From Acidobacteriota bacterium (lineage in GTDB: Bacteria > Acidobacteriota > Vicinamibacteria > Vicinamibacterales > Fen-181): a stretch of DNA of 64,000 nucleotides. This document shows, piece after piece, positions 50,897 to 58,794 of this stretch; positions within the stretch are counted from its first letter, which is position 1; every line of letters begins with the position of its first letter. The notes beneath the pieces were generated by a model. That model did not search any database and was not told the origin of the DNA. It saw nothing but the letters and a program-made list of their open reading frames with translations. Location of the stretch: the NCBI GenBank assembly GCA_003170135.1, contig PMZR01000127.1, forward strand, positions 1 to 64,000. The letters are read 5' to 3'. The position numbers and the translations under genes were made by a program.

Positions 50897-51132
50897 GGAG
50901 TCAGGCCACCAGAGCAATGGGCTGCGCGAGGGAGGGCGGACCGTGCGGGATCCCAGGGTGCCAGCGTCTGCGCAGCGATCAACGGGCAAACGGTTCGGCG
51001 ACGAGGATATCACGACGCGGGCCCGCCCGATTGACACCCGGCCGGTCGCGCACGGACAATGTGCCGGCGCGCGCGTTGCCGCGCCAGCAGCCGGCGGCCC
51101 AGCCCCAATCATCCACCGCGGAAGGACTGGTC

Positions 51133-51759
51133 ATGAAGAAGACGTTCGTGAAGTCGACTCTTGTTCTGCTCCTCACGGTTCTGTCGGTCGGCTTGTCGGC
51201 CCAACGAGGCGGCGGTGGCGGCGGCGGCCGCGGGGCGAGCAGTCCCAGCGCCAGCCCCGAAGCCAACCCTTCGACGCTCCTCACCGAATATGACAACGTC
51301 GACTACGGCATGAAGTTCCCGGCGCCTCCGGAGTTGTCGATCTTCACGCCCGCACATCCCGGCCCGTTCAGCCGGATGTTCACGCCAGGGAAGGTCATCT
51401 ACCTGATGGACCTGGTGGGCAAGCCGGCATCGGTCTCCGTGAGGTACTCGCCCGGCGTCACCGACGCCGATCTGAAAGGCCTCAAGGCGACGCTCGAGTC
51501 GAATCCGCCGCAGGCCAAGCTGCCGGATTACAAGAAGATCTCGGTGGGCATGATCAAGATCGGCACACACGGGGACAAGGACGCCGTCGAGTACGTCTTC
51601 AATTCGAAAGAGAAGGACGGCATGACGACGACGCGCCAGGTCGTCTTCATACACAACGGAAAAGGCTTCACCTTCGCCTGCGCCGCCCTCGAAAAGGACT
51701 TCGCGGCGGTGGATCGCAAGTCGTTCCAGCCGCTGTTCGCCAGCATCGAGTTCCGCTGA
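51133..51759 (+). CDS. Secreted protein of unknown function, PsbP/DcrB-like
   Basis: ATG 51133 gives 208 residues with a signal peptide (ends VGLSAQ), a poly-Gly/Arg linker (RGGGGGGGRGAS) and a ~150-residue domain: YDNVDYGMKFPAPPELSIFTP, then KVIYLMDLVGKPASVSVRY, YKKISVGMIKIGTHGDKDAVEYVFN, TTTRQVVFIHNGKGFTFACAALEKDF and FQPLFASIEFR. The strand-rich pattern with a final short-helix-strand (FxPLFxSIxF) is like PsbP/DUF1795-type single-domain proteins. Function unknown. Confidence 0.75.
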   Translation: MKKTFVKSTLVLLLTVLSVGLSAQRGGGGGGGRGASSPSASPEANPSTLLTEYDNVDYGMKFPAPPELSIFTPAHPGPFSRMFTPGKVIYLMDLVGKPASVSVRYSPGVTDADLKGLKATLESNPPQAKLPDYKKISVGMIKIGTHGDKDAVEYVFNSKEKDGMTTTRQVVFIHNGKGFTFACAALEKDFAAVDRKSFQPLFASIEFR

Positions 51760-51891
51760 TCGCTCGCTCGCGTCCGGCCGTCTGGTGCACGTCGCGTCAG
51801 CGCGGCTGCGCACGTGCCTCGTGCACTGCGCGGCCGCGTGGGCAGGTGTGATCCGGCTTCAGTCGGATCTGACAGTTGCGTGGGAGGCCCC

Positions 51892-52377
51892 GTGGAACAA
51901 CGCTGCCCGCTGGTGAACGTCTGGCTCGCGTGGGTCGGCATTCCCCTGCTCGCGCTCGTCGTCTTTTTTCGCGGCGGCTGGATCGCTGGCGGCGCCGTGC
52001 TCGCCGCCGGTGTCGCGTTTCAGGCGCTCTACGTGTACTGGTTCCCGAAGGTCTCCAGTGTGCTCGGCTATGGCAGTGTGGCCGACGTGGCCGCCGGCGA
52101 TGTGACGCCGCCGATGCCCGCCGCGACGCGCGTGACGTTCTACACCGCCAGTGCCTGTCCGTTCTGCCCGATCGTCCGCCGCCGCCTCGTCGCGTTGCAG
52201 CACCAACTTGGTTTCGCGACCAAGGAGATCGACGTGACGTTTCGCCCGGACCTTATCCGGGCGAAGGGACTCAAGAGCGTGCCCGTCGTTGAAGTCAACG
52301 GGCAGGTCCTGGTCGGCAACGCCACGTCGCAGCAGCTGGTGGCGTTTCTGACGCGGCAGCCCGCGCCGCGGGCCTGA
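51892..52377 (+). CDS. Membrane-anchored glutaredoxin-like protein
   Basis: GTG 51892 with GGGAGG upstream gives 161 residues. Two hydrophobic stretches (VWLAWVGIPLLALVVFF, GAVLAAGVAFQALYVYWF) are followed by a glutaredoxin fold with the dithiol site TASACPFCPIVRRRL (C-P-F-C) and KSVPVVEVNGQVLVG. It may reduce disulfides or act on thiol partners at the membrane. It is the second glutaredoxin-type membrane protein in the window, after the one at 41596-42150, with the two modules in opposite order. Confidence 0.85.
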   Translation: MEQRCPLVNVWLAWVGIPLLALVVFFRGGWIAGGAVLAAGVAFQALYVYWFPKVSSVLGYGSVADVAAGDVTPPMPAATRVTFYTASACPFCPIVRRRLVALQHQLGFATKEIDVTFRPDLIRAKGLKSVPVVEVNGQVLVGNATSQQLVAFLTRQPAPRA

Positions 52378-52455
52378 AGGCCAGCCATCGCGGCCCCGCC
52401 CCACGCGGACACGGAAGTGACGCCTGGTGCGATCTGCCAGTATCGAGTAGCGCGC

Positions 52456-53016
52456 ATGGACTTCCGGCACCTGTCCTTTGACACCGCGCCTTCGATCACC
52501 ACCCCGCCACCAGGGCCGCGCTCGAGGGAGCTCCTGGCGTTCCAGGCCGCACACGAGGCCTCCGCCGTCTCCTACCCGAAGGGGCTGCCGCTCGCGCTTC
52601 GGCGTGGTCGCGGCGCGACGGTCGAAGACGTCGATGGCAACGTCTACATCGACTTCTTCGGAGGCGCGGGCGTGATGGCGGTGGGCCACGCCAATCCTGA
52701 AGTCATCGCCGCCGTTCAACAGCAACTGCCGGAGCTCACGCACGCGCTCGACTTCCCCACTCCCGCGCGCCGCGGTCTCGTCGAAGCGCTCCTGCCCGTC
52801 CTCCCAGGCGCGCTCGGCCGCGTTTTGTTCGGCGGCCCGACCGGCTCCGATGCCGTCGAATCCGCAGTCAAGCTTGCCAGGTTCAACACTGGCCGCATGC
52901 CGCTCGTCGCGTTCGAGGGGTCGTACCACGGAATGACCAGCGGTGCCCTGGCGCTCTCGAGCGGCCAGCCGTACAAGGGCCGATTCCTTCCGCTCGATCT
53001 GGTCCCTGGTCCTTAG
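52456..53016 (+). pseudogene. Class III aminotransferase, truncated (diaminobutyrate aminotransferase-like)
   Basis: Encodes 186 residues of an enzyme that is usually ~450. Present: the N-terminal strands, LRRGRGATVEDVDGNVYIDFFGGAGVMAVGHANPEV, the PLP-phosphate loop GPTGSDAVESAVKLAR and FEGSYHGMTSGALALS. Missing: everything after RFLPL, including the PLP-binding lysine, so no catalysis is possible. The reading frame ends (DLVPGP, stop) inside the repeat tract at 53000-53098. It lies near a probable diaminobutyrate decarboxylase, so a former 1,3-diaminopropane route is suggested. The small N-terminal product could be expressed but should be inactive. Confidence 0.85.
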
Positions 53017-53098
53017 TCCTTCGTCCTTGGGCCTTAGTCCTTGGGCCGCACTGCGCGCCGCACGCCGCACCACGCACGGCGCACTCCGCACTTCCCCC
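53000..53098. repeat. CTTGGTCCTTAG / GCACTCCGCAC degenerate repeats at the truncation point
   Basis: First part: about six units of TGGTCCTTAGTCC type (7-8 nt). Second part: GCGCCGCACGCCGCACC and GCACTCCGCAC units, like the tract at 26334-26486. The tract starts where the aminotransferase homology stops. Confidence 0.85.
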
Positions 53099-53101
53099 CC
53101 C

Positions 53102-53131
53102 TTGACACGCGCCGCGCCGGCGCGCTATATT
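53102..53131 (+). promoter_or_regulatory. Sigma-70 promoter of the ABC transporter operon
   Basis: TTGACA (53102-53107) and TATATT (53126-53131) with an 18 bp spacer, close to the consensus and rare in this GC-rich DNA. It is immediately followed by the operator at 53139-53161. Confidence 0.8.
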
Positions 53132-53138
53132 CTGGCCA

Positions 53139-53161
53139 ACTGGTCTGCATTACAAACCAGT
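53139..53161. promoter_or_regulatory. Palindromic operator for the ABC transporter operon
   Basis: 23-bp imperfect palindrome, ACTGGT...ACCAGT, with 9 of 11 arm positions paired around the central T. It starts 8 bp after the -10 box, covering the likely transcription start, so a repressor bound here would block transcription. The winged-helix protein at 53837-54151 is the obvious candidate. Confidence 0.7.
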
Positions 53162-53216
53162 CTACGACATTGCACCCCACCGGGCGCGCCGCCGCCCGGC
53201 CCCCGAGGACGGGCCC

Positions 53217-53840
53217 ATGGACGACTTCCAGCGCGAGATCGACCAGGTCGAGAAACGCACGCGCCGGTACTCGGTGGAGGACGGCCTTACCGAGATCTCT
53301 GGCGGCATCGTCTCCCTGCTCTTCGGGGTGTTCTTCTACGCCGAACACCTGTGGCAGCACACCAGCGCCATTGTCGTCTTCAACATTGCCTTTCCCGCGC
53401 TCATCTTCGCCCTCATCCTGGCCGCCACGCGCCTCGTGCGTGTGGCCAAGGACCGCTACGTCCACCCCCGCACCGGCTTCGTGGCGTTCAAGCGCCCTAC
53501 TGGCCGGCGTTGGCCCAACACGGCACTCGCCTTCGTCATCGGCATCCTGACGGCACTGCTCTTCGCCCGCATGCACGCCCTGCCAGACTGGATCCCGGCG
53601 CTCGAGGGCCTGCTGTTTGCGGCGGCGTTTCTCTACTCGGGAAGGAAAGCCGAACTGGTGCGATTCCCGCTGGAGGGCCTCTTCTGCGCCCTGACCGGTT
53701 TCGGTCTCTCGCTGCTGCATCTCGACTACAACGTCGCCCAAGCCTCGCTGTACGCGTCGCTCGGTCTCGTCTTCTCCCTCGGCGGCCTGGTCGCGTTCGT
53801 TCGTTACCTGCGGCAGGCCCCTTTGCCGGAGGACGCATGA
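53217..53840 (+). CDS. Membrane protein of unknown function, first gene of ABC operon
   Basis: Encodes 207 residues. The N-terminal helix MDDFQREIDQVEKRTRRYSVEDGLTEIS is charged and could lie in the cytoplasm. Five to six hydrophobic stretches follow (ISGGIVSLLFGVFFYAEHLW, IVVFNIAFPALIFALILAA, TALAFVIGILTALLFA, ALEGLLFAAAFLY, FCALTGFGLSLLHL, SLYASLGLVFSLGGLVAFV). No family recognised. It overlaps the next gene by 4 nt (ATGA) and belongs with a repressor, an ABC ATPase and a permease. Confidence 0.8.
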   Translation: MDDFQREIDQVEKRTRRYSVEDGLTEISGGIVSLLFGVFFYAEHLWQHTSAIVVFNIAFPALIFALILAATRLVRVAKDRYVHPRTGFVAFKRPTGRRWPNTALAFVIGILTALLFARMHALPDWIPALEGLLFAAAFLYSGRKAELVRFPLEGLFCALTGFGLSLLHLDYNVAQASLYASLGLVFSLGGLVAFVRYLRQAPLPEDA

Positions 53841-54151
53841 CGCCGCCGGAAGTCCCGTTTGCCGCGGATATCAATCGCCTGATTCACGAGCCGGCCCGCC
53901 GGGTGATCATGACGATTCTCTACACCGTCGAGAGCGCGGACTTCCTCTACCTGCTGCGCGAGACCGGGTTGTCGAAAGGCAATCTCTCGTCGCACCTGTC
54001 GAAGCTCGAAAGCGCCGGGTACATCGCCATCGAGAAGACGTTCCGCGGCAAGGTGCCGCTGACCGTCTGCAACCTGACGGAGCGCGGGCGTACCGCGTTC
54101 CGCGGGTACCGGAACTACCTCAAGAGAGTCGTCGCAAGCATGACGCGATAA
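53837..54151 (+). CDS. Winged-helix transcriptional regulator
   Basis: ATG 53837 overlaps the upstream stop; 104 residues. The typical DNA-binding fold shows IHEPARRVIMTILYTVESADFLYLLRETGLSKGNLSSHLSKLESAGYIAIEKTFRGKVPLTVCNLTERGR-type order: helix-turn-helix (TGLSKGNLSSHLSKLE) plus wing. It resembles the small winged-helix proteins (HTH_34/ArsR-MarR-like) that govern linked transporters. No cofactor Cys, so not a metal sensor. It probably represses its own operon through the palindrome at 53139-53161. Confidence 0.88.
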   Translation: MTPPEVPFAADINRLIHEPARRVIMTILYTVESADFLYLLRETGLSKGNLSSHLSKLESAGYIAIEKTFRGKVPLTVCNLTERGRTAFRGYRNYLKRVVASMTR

Positions 54152-54183
54152 GCGGTGCAGGCGCGAACCGGAAGGACAACCCC

Positions 54184-55125
54184 ATGCAACCGGCGGCCAT
54201 CCACACGGAGAATCTCACGCGCGATTTCGGCTCGCTTCGCGCGCTCGACGGCCTGGCGCTCGACGTGCCGCCCGGCCTCATCTTCGGCTTTCTCGGTCCG
54301 AACGGATCGGGCAAGACCACCACGATCCGCCTCTTGCTCGGCCTGATCGAGCCGACCGCCGGCACGGCGGACGTGCTCGGACTGGCGGTCGCGCGCGAAG
54401 GCGACGCCATCCGCCAGCGCTGCGGCGCGCTGCTCGAGCATGTCGGCCTGTACGAGCGGCTGAGCGCCGAGGACAACCTCGAGTACTACGCGCGCATCGC
54501 GCGCCTGCCGGATGCGGATCGCAAGGCGCGCATCAGGGAAGTCCTGGTCCAGGCCGACCTGTGGGAACGGCGGCGCGAACCGGTCGGCCGCTGGAGTCGC
54601 GGCATGAAACAGAAGCTGGCCGTGGCCCGTGCCCTGATCCATCGGCCGTCGCTCGTCTTTCTCGACGAGCCCACGGCCGGCCTGGATCCGGTTGCCGCGG
54701 CCGCCTTCCGGCAGGATCTGGCCGCGATGGTGAAGCGTGACGGCCTCACCGTGTTCCTCACGACCCACAACCTGGCCGAGGCCGAGAAGTTGTGCGACCG
54801 CGTCGCCGTCATCCGGAAGGGGAAGCTCCTCGCGGTGGGCCATCCCGACGATCTCCGCCGGCAGGCGCGACCGATCTCCACGGCAACCTTCGTCGGGCGC
54901 GGCTTCGACGACCGCATGAGGGCGCTGCTCGAGGGCAGGCCGGAAGTGATGTCGACCAGCGCGCACGATTCGGAGTTGGAGGTCCAGCTGCGGCCGGACA
55001 GCGAGATTGCGCCGCTCGTCGCGCTGCTCGTCTCGGCCGGTGCGGCCATCGAGGAGATCCGCCGGCCGAAAGCCAGCCTCGAAGATCTCTTCCTGGATCT
55101 GGTGGACGATTCGGTTTTGCCCTGA
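54184..55125 (+). CDS. ABC transporter ATP-binding protein
   Basis: Encodes 313 residues. Walker A GPNGSGKTT (~39-47), Q-loop region, signature WSRGMKQKLAVARALI (in place of LSGGQ, a pattern common in CcmA/NatA-type ATPases), Walker B LVFLDEPTAGLDP and switch His in TTHNLAEAEK. The C-terminal ~90 residues (RPISTATFVGRGFDDRM and on) are an added domain as in ABC-2 exporters. It drives export or a drug/Na+-type efflux function with the permease encoded 83 nt downstream. Confidence 0.93.
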   Translation: MQPAAIHTENLTRDFGSLRALDGLALDVPPGLIFGFLGPNGSGKTTTIRLLLGLIEPTAGTADVLGLAVAREGDAIRQRCGALLEHVGLYERLSAEDNLEYYARIARLPDADRKARIREVLVQADLWERRREPVGRWSRGMKQKLAVARALIHRPSLVFLDEPTAGLDPVAAAAFRQDLAAMVKRDGLTVFLTTHNLAEAEKLCDRVAVIRKGKLLAVGHPDDLRRQARPISTATFVGRGFDDRMRALLEGRPEVMSTSAHDSELEVQLRPDSEIAPLVALLVSAGAAIEEIRRPKASLEDLFLDLVDDSVLP

Positions 55126-55208
55126 CACACAGGCTCCGGCCTTCCCGCCTACGCTCGCCTGAGTGCTGAGCGAGCTACGGCGAGGCCGGGACATCCGAAA
55201 AGGACCAT

Positions 55209-55934
55209 ATGCTCACCGATATCGCCATCGTGATGTGGAAGGAACTGCGGGAAATCGTCTTCCCGGACGGCCGCTTCCACGGCGGCGCGCGCAACATCTT
55301 CGTGTTCGCCGCGGTCGTGGGTCTGCTGTTCCCGCTCCAGGCCGGTCCGAGGTGGTTCACGTCGTGGATGACGGTGCAGGCGGCGTGCTTTCCCGTCATC
55401 CTCGTGCTGAACTACTCGGCGGATGCGTTCGCCGGCGAGCGGGAGCGCCACACGCTCGAAACGCTGCTGGCCAGCCGGCTGTCGGACACGGCGATCCTCC
55501 TCGGGAAGATCGCGGCCATCGTGGTCTATGCCTGGTCGTTCGTCATCGCGTGCCAGGTCGTGGCCGTCATCGCCCTCAACCTCATGTACCGCGACGCCGG
55601 GTTCATGTTCTACCGGCCGGCCATCCTGCTGTCGATCCTCGTCATCAGTGCGCTCGCCGCCCTTCTGCTCTGCACCATCGGGGTGGTGCTCTCGCTGACC
55701 GCGCCCACCGTGCGCGCCGCGGGACAGCGGATGCTGGTGCCGTTCCTCGCGATGTTCGTCTTGCCGGCCGCAGCGCCGTTCGTCATCGCGAAGCTGCATT
55801 GGCAACAGCCGGCCACGCTGTTGACACCCGGCACGATCGTCGTCTTTGTTGGCATCGCGCTCGCCCTCCTCACCGCGATCGTGCTGGCCGTCGGCGTGAC
55901 GCGCTTCGTCCGCGAACGGATGGTGCTGGCGTAA
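55209..55934 (+). CDS. ABC-2-type permease
   Basis: Encodes 241 residues with about six helices. The sequence NYSADAFAGERERHTLETLLASRLSDTAILLGKIAAIV is the hallmark ABC-2 segment (F-A-x-E-R-E-x-x-T-L-E-x-L-L). It partners the ATPase encoded just upstream. The transported compound is unknown; the operon is repressor-controlled, as are many antibiotic or lipid efflux systems. Confidence 0.9.
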   Translation: MLTDIAIVMWKELREIVFPDGRFHGGARNIFVFAAVVGLLFPLQAGPRWFTSWMTVQAACFPVILVLNYSADAFAGERERHTLETLLASRLSDTAILLGKIAAIVVYAWSFVIACQVVAVIALNLMYRDAGFMFYRPAILLSILVISALAALLLCTIGVVLSLTAPTVRAAGQRMLVPFLAMFVLPAAAPFVIAKLHWQQPATLLTPGTIVVFVGIALALLTAIVLAVGVTRFVRERMVLA

Positions 55935-56020
55935 GGCGGAGCCGCGGTGTCAGCCAGGCCGGTCGGCGCGAGCTTCGCCAGCGCTTGCAGGAGCCGCCGG
56001 CCGACACGCCCAAGTCAAAT

Positions 56021-56160
56021 CAGCCGCAGATTTTCGCAGATTTACGCAGATGTTGCGCTTGGGCGGAGGGGCGCCGCAGCTTCCGCGCGTCCAATCGGCG
56101 GAAATCTGCGGAAATCGGCGGCCTGATTCGCTCCGGCGGAAGCTGTCGCGCCCGTTCAGC
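56021..56160. repeat. CGCAGATT repeat element, copy 2, with inverted halves
   Basis: Left: three CGCAGATT units. Centre: CCGCAGCTTCCGCGCGTCC (56074-56092), identical to 21465-21483. Right: GCGGAAATCTGCGGAAATCGG, the complement of the left units. The whole forms an imperfect inverted repeat between two convergent genes. Confidence 0.82.
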
Positions 56161-56180
56161 GCCCGGGCCACGCCGTCGCT

Positions 56181-57170
56181 TTAGACCTTCGCGCTGATTC
56201 CCAGCAGCCGCATCGCGTTGCCGCTACGAATCGCTTCGCGCTCGGCTGGCGTCACGTCCAGCGCCTCGAGGCTGCTGAGCATCGACGGGATGCTGCCGAT
56301 CTGGTGCGGGTAGTCGCTGCCGGCGACCACCTTCTCCGCTCCCGCGAACTGCACCGCCAGTTTCAGCGCATCCGTGTCGAAGTTCACCGTGTCGTAGTAG
56401 AACTCCTTCAGGTACTCGCTCGGCGGACGGTCGATGTGTTCGCGGCATTCCTTGAACGCGTGGAAGCCGCGGTCGAGCCGCTCGGCGAGGTACGGAATGG
56501 CGCCGCCCAGGTGGCAGAGCACCCAGCGGATGCGCGGAAATCGTCGCGGCACGCCCGCAAACACCAGGTGCGCCGCGGCCAGCGTCGTATCCATCAGGAA
56601 GCCGACCAGCGGCATCAACCAGAACTCGGTCATCGCTTCCACGCTGATCGGATGGTTCGGGTGGATGTACAGCACGGCACCGAGATCGTTCGCCCGTTCG
56701 TAGAGCGGCCAGAATCGGCGGTCGGCGAGCGCCACCCCGTTGACGTTGCTGAAGAGCATCGCCCCCGGCAGGTGCAGCTTCGTCATCGCACGTTCGAGTT
56801 CGCGCGCCGACGCCTCCGGGTCGTTCAGCGGCAGGGTGGCCAGCGCCGCGAACCGGTGCCGCGTCGCCACCACGTCCGCGAACGCGTCGTTGACCAGCCT
56901 GGCGAGCTCGGCCGCCAGCGCCGGCGTCTCCACGTGCGTGCCCGGCGTGGTGAGCGTCACGACCTGCTTGTCGACGCCGAGATCCGCCAGCACCTGCTCG
57001 CGGTAGTCGATGTCGCGATGCCCGCGGACGACAATGTTGTAGTCGCCGGGATAGTGAAGAAGCGGGTTGCCCTCGGCGTCGACGCCCACCTTGACGCTCG
57101 TCGGTTTCGACCGCAGCGCGTCCAGGTAGGCGGGTGGATAGTAGTGATTGTGAAAATCGATGACCGGCAT
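56181..57170 (-). CDS. Amidohydrolase family 2 protein (ACMSD-like)
   Basis: ATG 57170 gives 329 residues. TIM-barrel metal-dependent hydrolase: VIDFHNHYYPPAYLDAL (metal H-x-H), LYIHPNHPI, VLCHLGGAIPYLAERLDRGF (second His) and VVAGSDYPH (Asp). The family includes aminocarboxymuconate-semialdehyde decarboxylase and gamma-resorcylate decarboxylase, so the reaction may be a non-oxidative decarboxylation. It is followed 79 nt downstream on the other side by an amino-acid permease gene on the same strand, and may be linked to uptake of an aromatic amino acid or related compound. Confidence 0.9.
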   Translation of the reverse strand: MPVIDFHNHYYPPAYLDALRSKPTSVKVGVDAEGNPLLHYPGDYNIVVRGHRDIDYREQVLADLGVDKQVVTLTTPGTHVETPALAAELARLVNDAFADVVATRHRFAALATLPLNDPEASARELERAMTKLHLPGAMLFSNVNGVALADRRFWPLYERANDLGAVLYIHPNHPISVEAMTEFWLMPLVGFLMDTTLAAAHLVFAGVPRRFPRIRWVLCHLGGAIPYLAERLDRGFHAFKECREHIDRPPSEYLKEFYYDTVNFDTDALKLAVQFAGAEKVVAGSDYPHQIGSIPSMLSSLEALDVTPAEREAIRSGNAMRLLGISAKV

Positions 57171-57249
57171 GACATCTCCGCAGAAACGAGCCACCTCGCG
57201 ACACTCCGACCGTCACGCCGGAGAGTCGCATCACTCACGACTCTCCATC

Positions 57250-58599
57250 TTACGTCGTTCGCCCTTCTTCGTCCTCTGCTGCGCGATCGCGGCGCCCGCC
57301 GAGATAGTAAGCGGGCAGCCCGATACCCACGACCAGCAGGCCGATGAGCGCCTCCGACGGGTTCGACACCAGTTGATGCACGGCGATGGTCCCCGACACC
57401 GCGGCAAACAGCGCCGGCACCATCGGGTACCCGGGCACGCGGTACCGCGGGTTGTAGTCCGGTCGCCGGCGCGCCGCGAACAGGCCGACCGCCATCAGCG
57501 CGAAGAAGATCCACTCCGTGTAGACGACGCGCGTGAAGAGCGCGCGATAGGTGCCGGTGGCGACAAGCACCGACGCCCAGAGCGCCTGCACGACGATCGC
57601 GCGGTGCGGCGTGCAAAACCGCGGGTGGACGGCGCCCAGCCACGCCAGCGCGCGGTTGTCGCCCGCCATCGAGAAATACACGCGCGGGCCCAGCAGCACG
57701 ATCCCGCTCAACGCCCCGAAGGTCGAAAAAACGACCAGCGCCGACATGACCGCGCCGCCCCCGGACCCGAGCACCGCATCGGCCGCGTCAGCCGCCACAC
57801 GCGTGGACGACATCACCGCGCCGAGCGGCAGCACGTACAGGTACACGACGTTCAACGCCACGTAACAGACCGTGACGATCGCCGTCCCGATCATCAGCGC
57901 CAGCGGGATGGTCCGTCGCGCTTCCACCGTTTCGCCGGCAACGTAGGTCACCATGTGCCATCCGCCGAACGCGAACAGGCCGGCGGCGACGGCGCGCGGA
58001 AAATGGCGGAGCACGTCGGGCGGGGCCGCCGCGGCGACGAAGTGCGGCAGGCGTGAGCCGAACGAGAAGCCGACCAGGATCATCACCGCAATCGCGAGCA
58101 GCTTGCCGAAGGTGAATGCCGCCTGCAGCCGGCTGCCCTGCTTCACGCCCACGTAGTTGATGGCCGACAGGATGAGAATCACGCCGATCGCGACAGCGCG
58201 CAGGCCCGTTTCCGACAGCGGCACGAAGTAGCCCGCGTAGCGCGCGAAGATGACCGCGATGGCGGCGATGATCCCGGAGTGCATGCTCCAGAACATCGCC
58301 CATGCCCAGAGGAAGCCGACCGCCGGCGACAAGGTCTCGCTGAGGAACACGTAGACCCCGCCCGTTTGCGGATACGCGGAGGCGAGCTCCGCGCAGATGA
58401 GCGCGCCGGCGATCGTGAGCAACCCCGCGACCGCCCAGGCGGCGAGCAGGCCGGGGATCCACGGCACCGCGCTCGTGATTTCGGACGGCTGCACGAAGAT
58501 CGAGGCGCCGATGATCGTGCCGACGACCATGGCGGTCGCGTGTGGCAGGCGCAGCGACCTCGACAGTACGGGGCCGTCTTGCGTACGGATGGTCGCCAT
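57250..58599 (-). CDS. APC-family amino acid permease
   Basis: Encodes 449 residues with 12 helices. The signature start LPHATAMVVGTIIGASIFVQP holds the unwound G-S/A-G binding region of APC transporters, here with GASIF. ALICAELASAYPQTGGVYVFLSE, GWHMVTYVAGE and NPRYRVPGYPMVPALFAAVSG are as in the L-type/serine-threonine exchanger branch. Likely an amino-acid exchanger or uptake protein. Next to the amidohydrolase on the same strand. Confidence 0.92.
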   Translation of the reverse strand: MATIRTQDGPVLSRSLRLPHATAMVVGTIIGASIFVQPSEITSAVPWIPGLLAAWAVAGLLTIAGALICAELASAYPQTGGVYVFLSETLSPAVGFLWAWAMFWSMHSGIIAAIAVIFARYAGYFVPLSETGLRAVAIGVILILSAINYVGVKQGSRLQAAFTFGKLLAIAVMILVGFSFGSRLPHFVAAAAPPDVLRHFPRAVAAGLFAFGGWHMVTYVAGETVEARRTIPLALMIGTAIVTVCYVALNVVYLYVLPLGAVMSSTRVAADAADAVLGSGGGAVMSALVVFSTFGALSGIVLLGPRVYFSMAGDNRALAWLGAVHPRFCTPHRAIVVQALWASVLVATGTYRALFTRVVYTEWIFFALMAVGLFAARRRPDYNPRYRVPGYPMVPALFAAVSGTIAVHQLVSNPSEALIGLLVVGIGLPAYYLGGRRDRAAEDEEGRTT

Positions 58600-58794
58600 G
58601 CGCCGGAGATGCTAGCACGCCCGGAAGGCCTCTGGCTCCGGGCTCCGAGACCACGGGCTCCGAGGCCTGGTGCCAGCCGAGCCGGAGATCTGCCGCAGAG
58701 CCGGTGCGTGGTCGCGACCGAGGTCTGTCTTGTCAGCGCCTCAGCCGCGGGCTATGCTGAAATTTCGGCGATGCATTTTCGAAGGAGACGCTCC

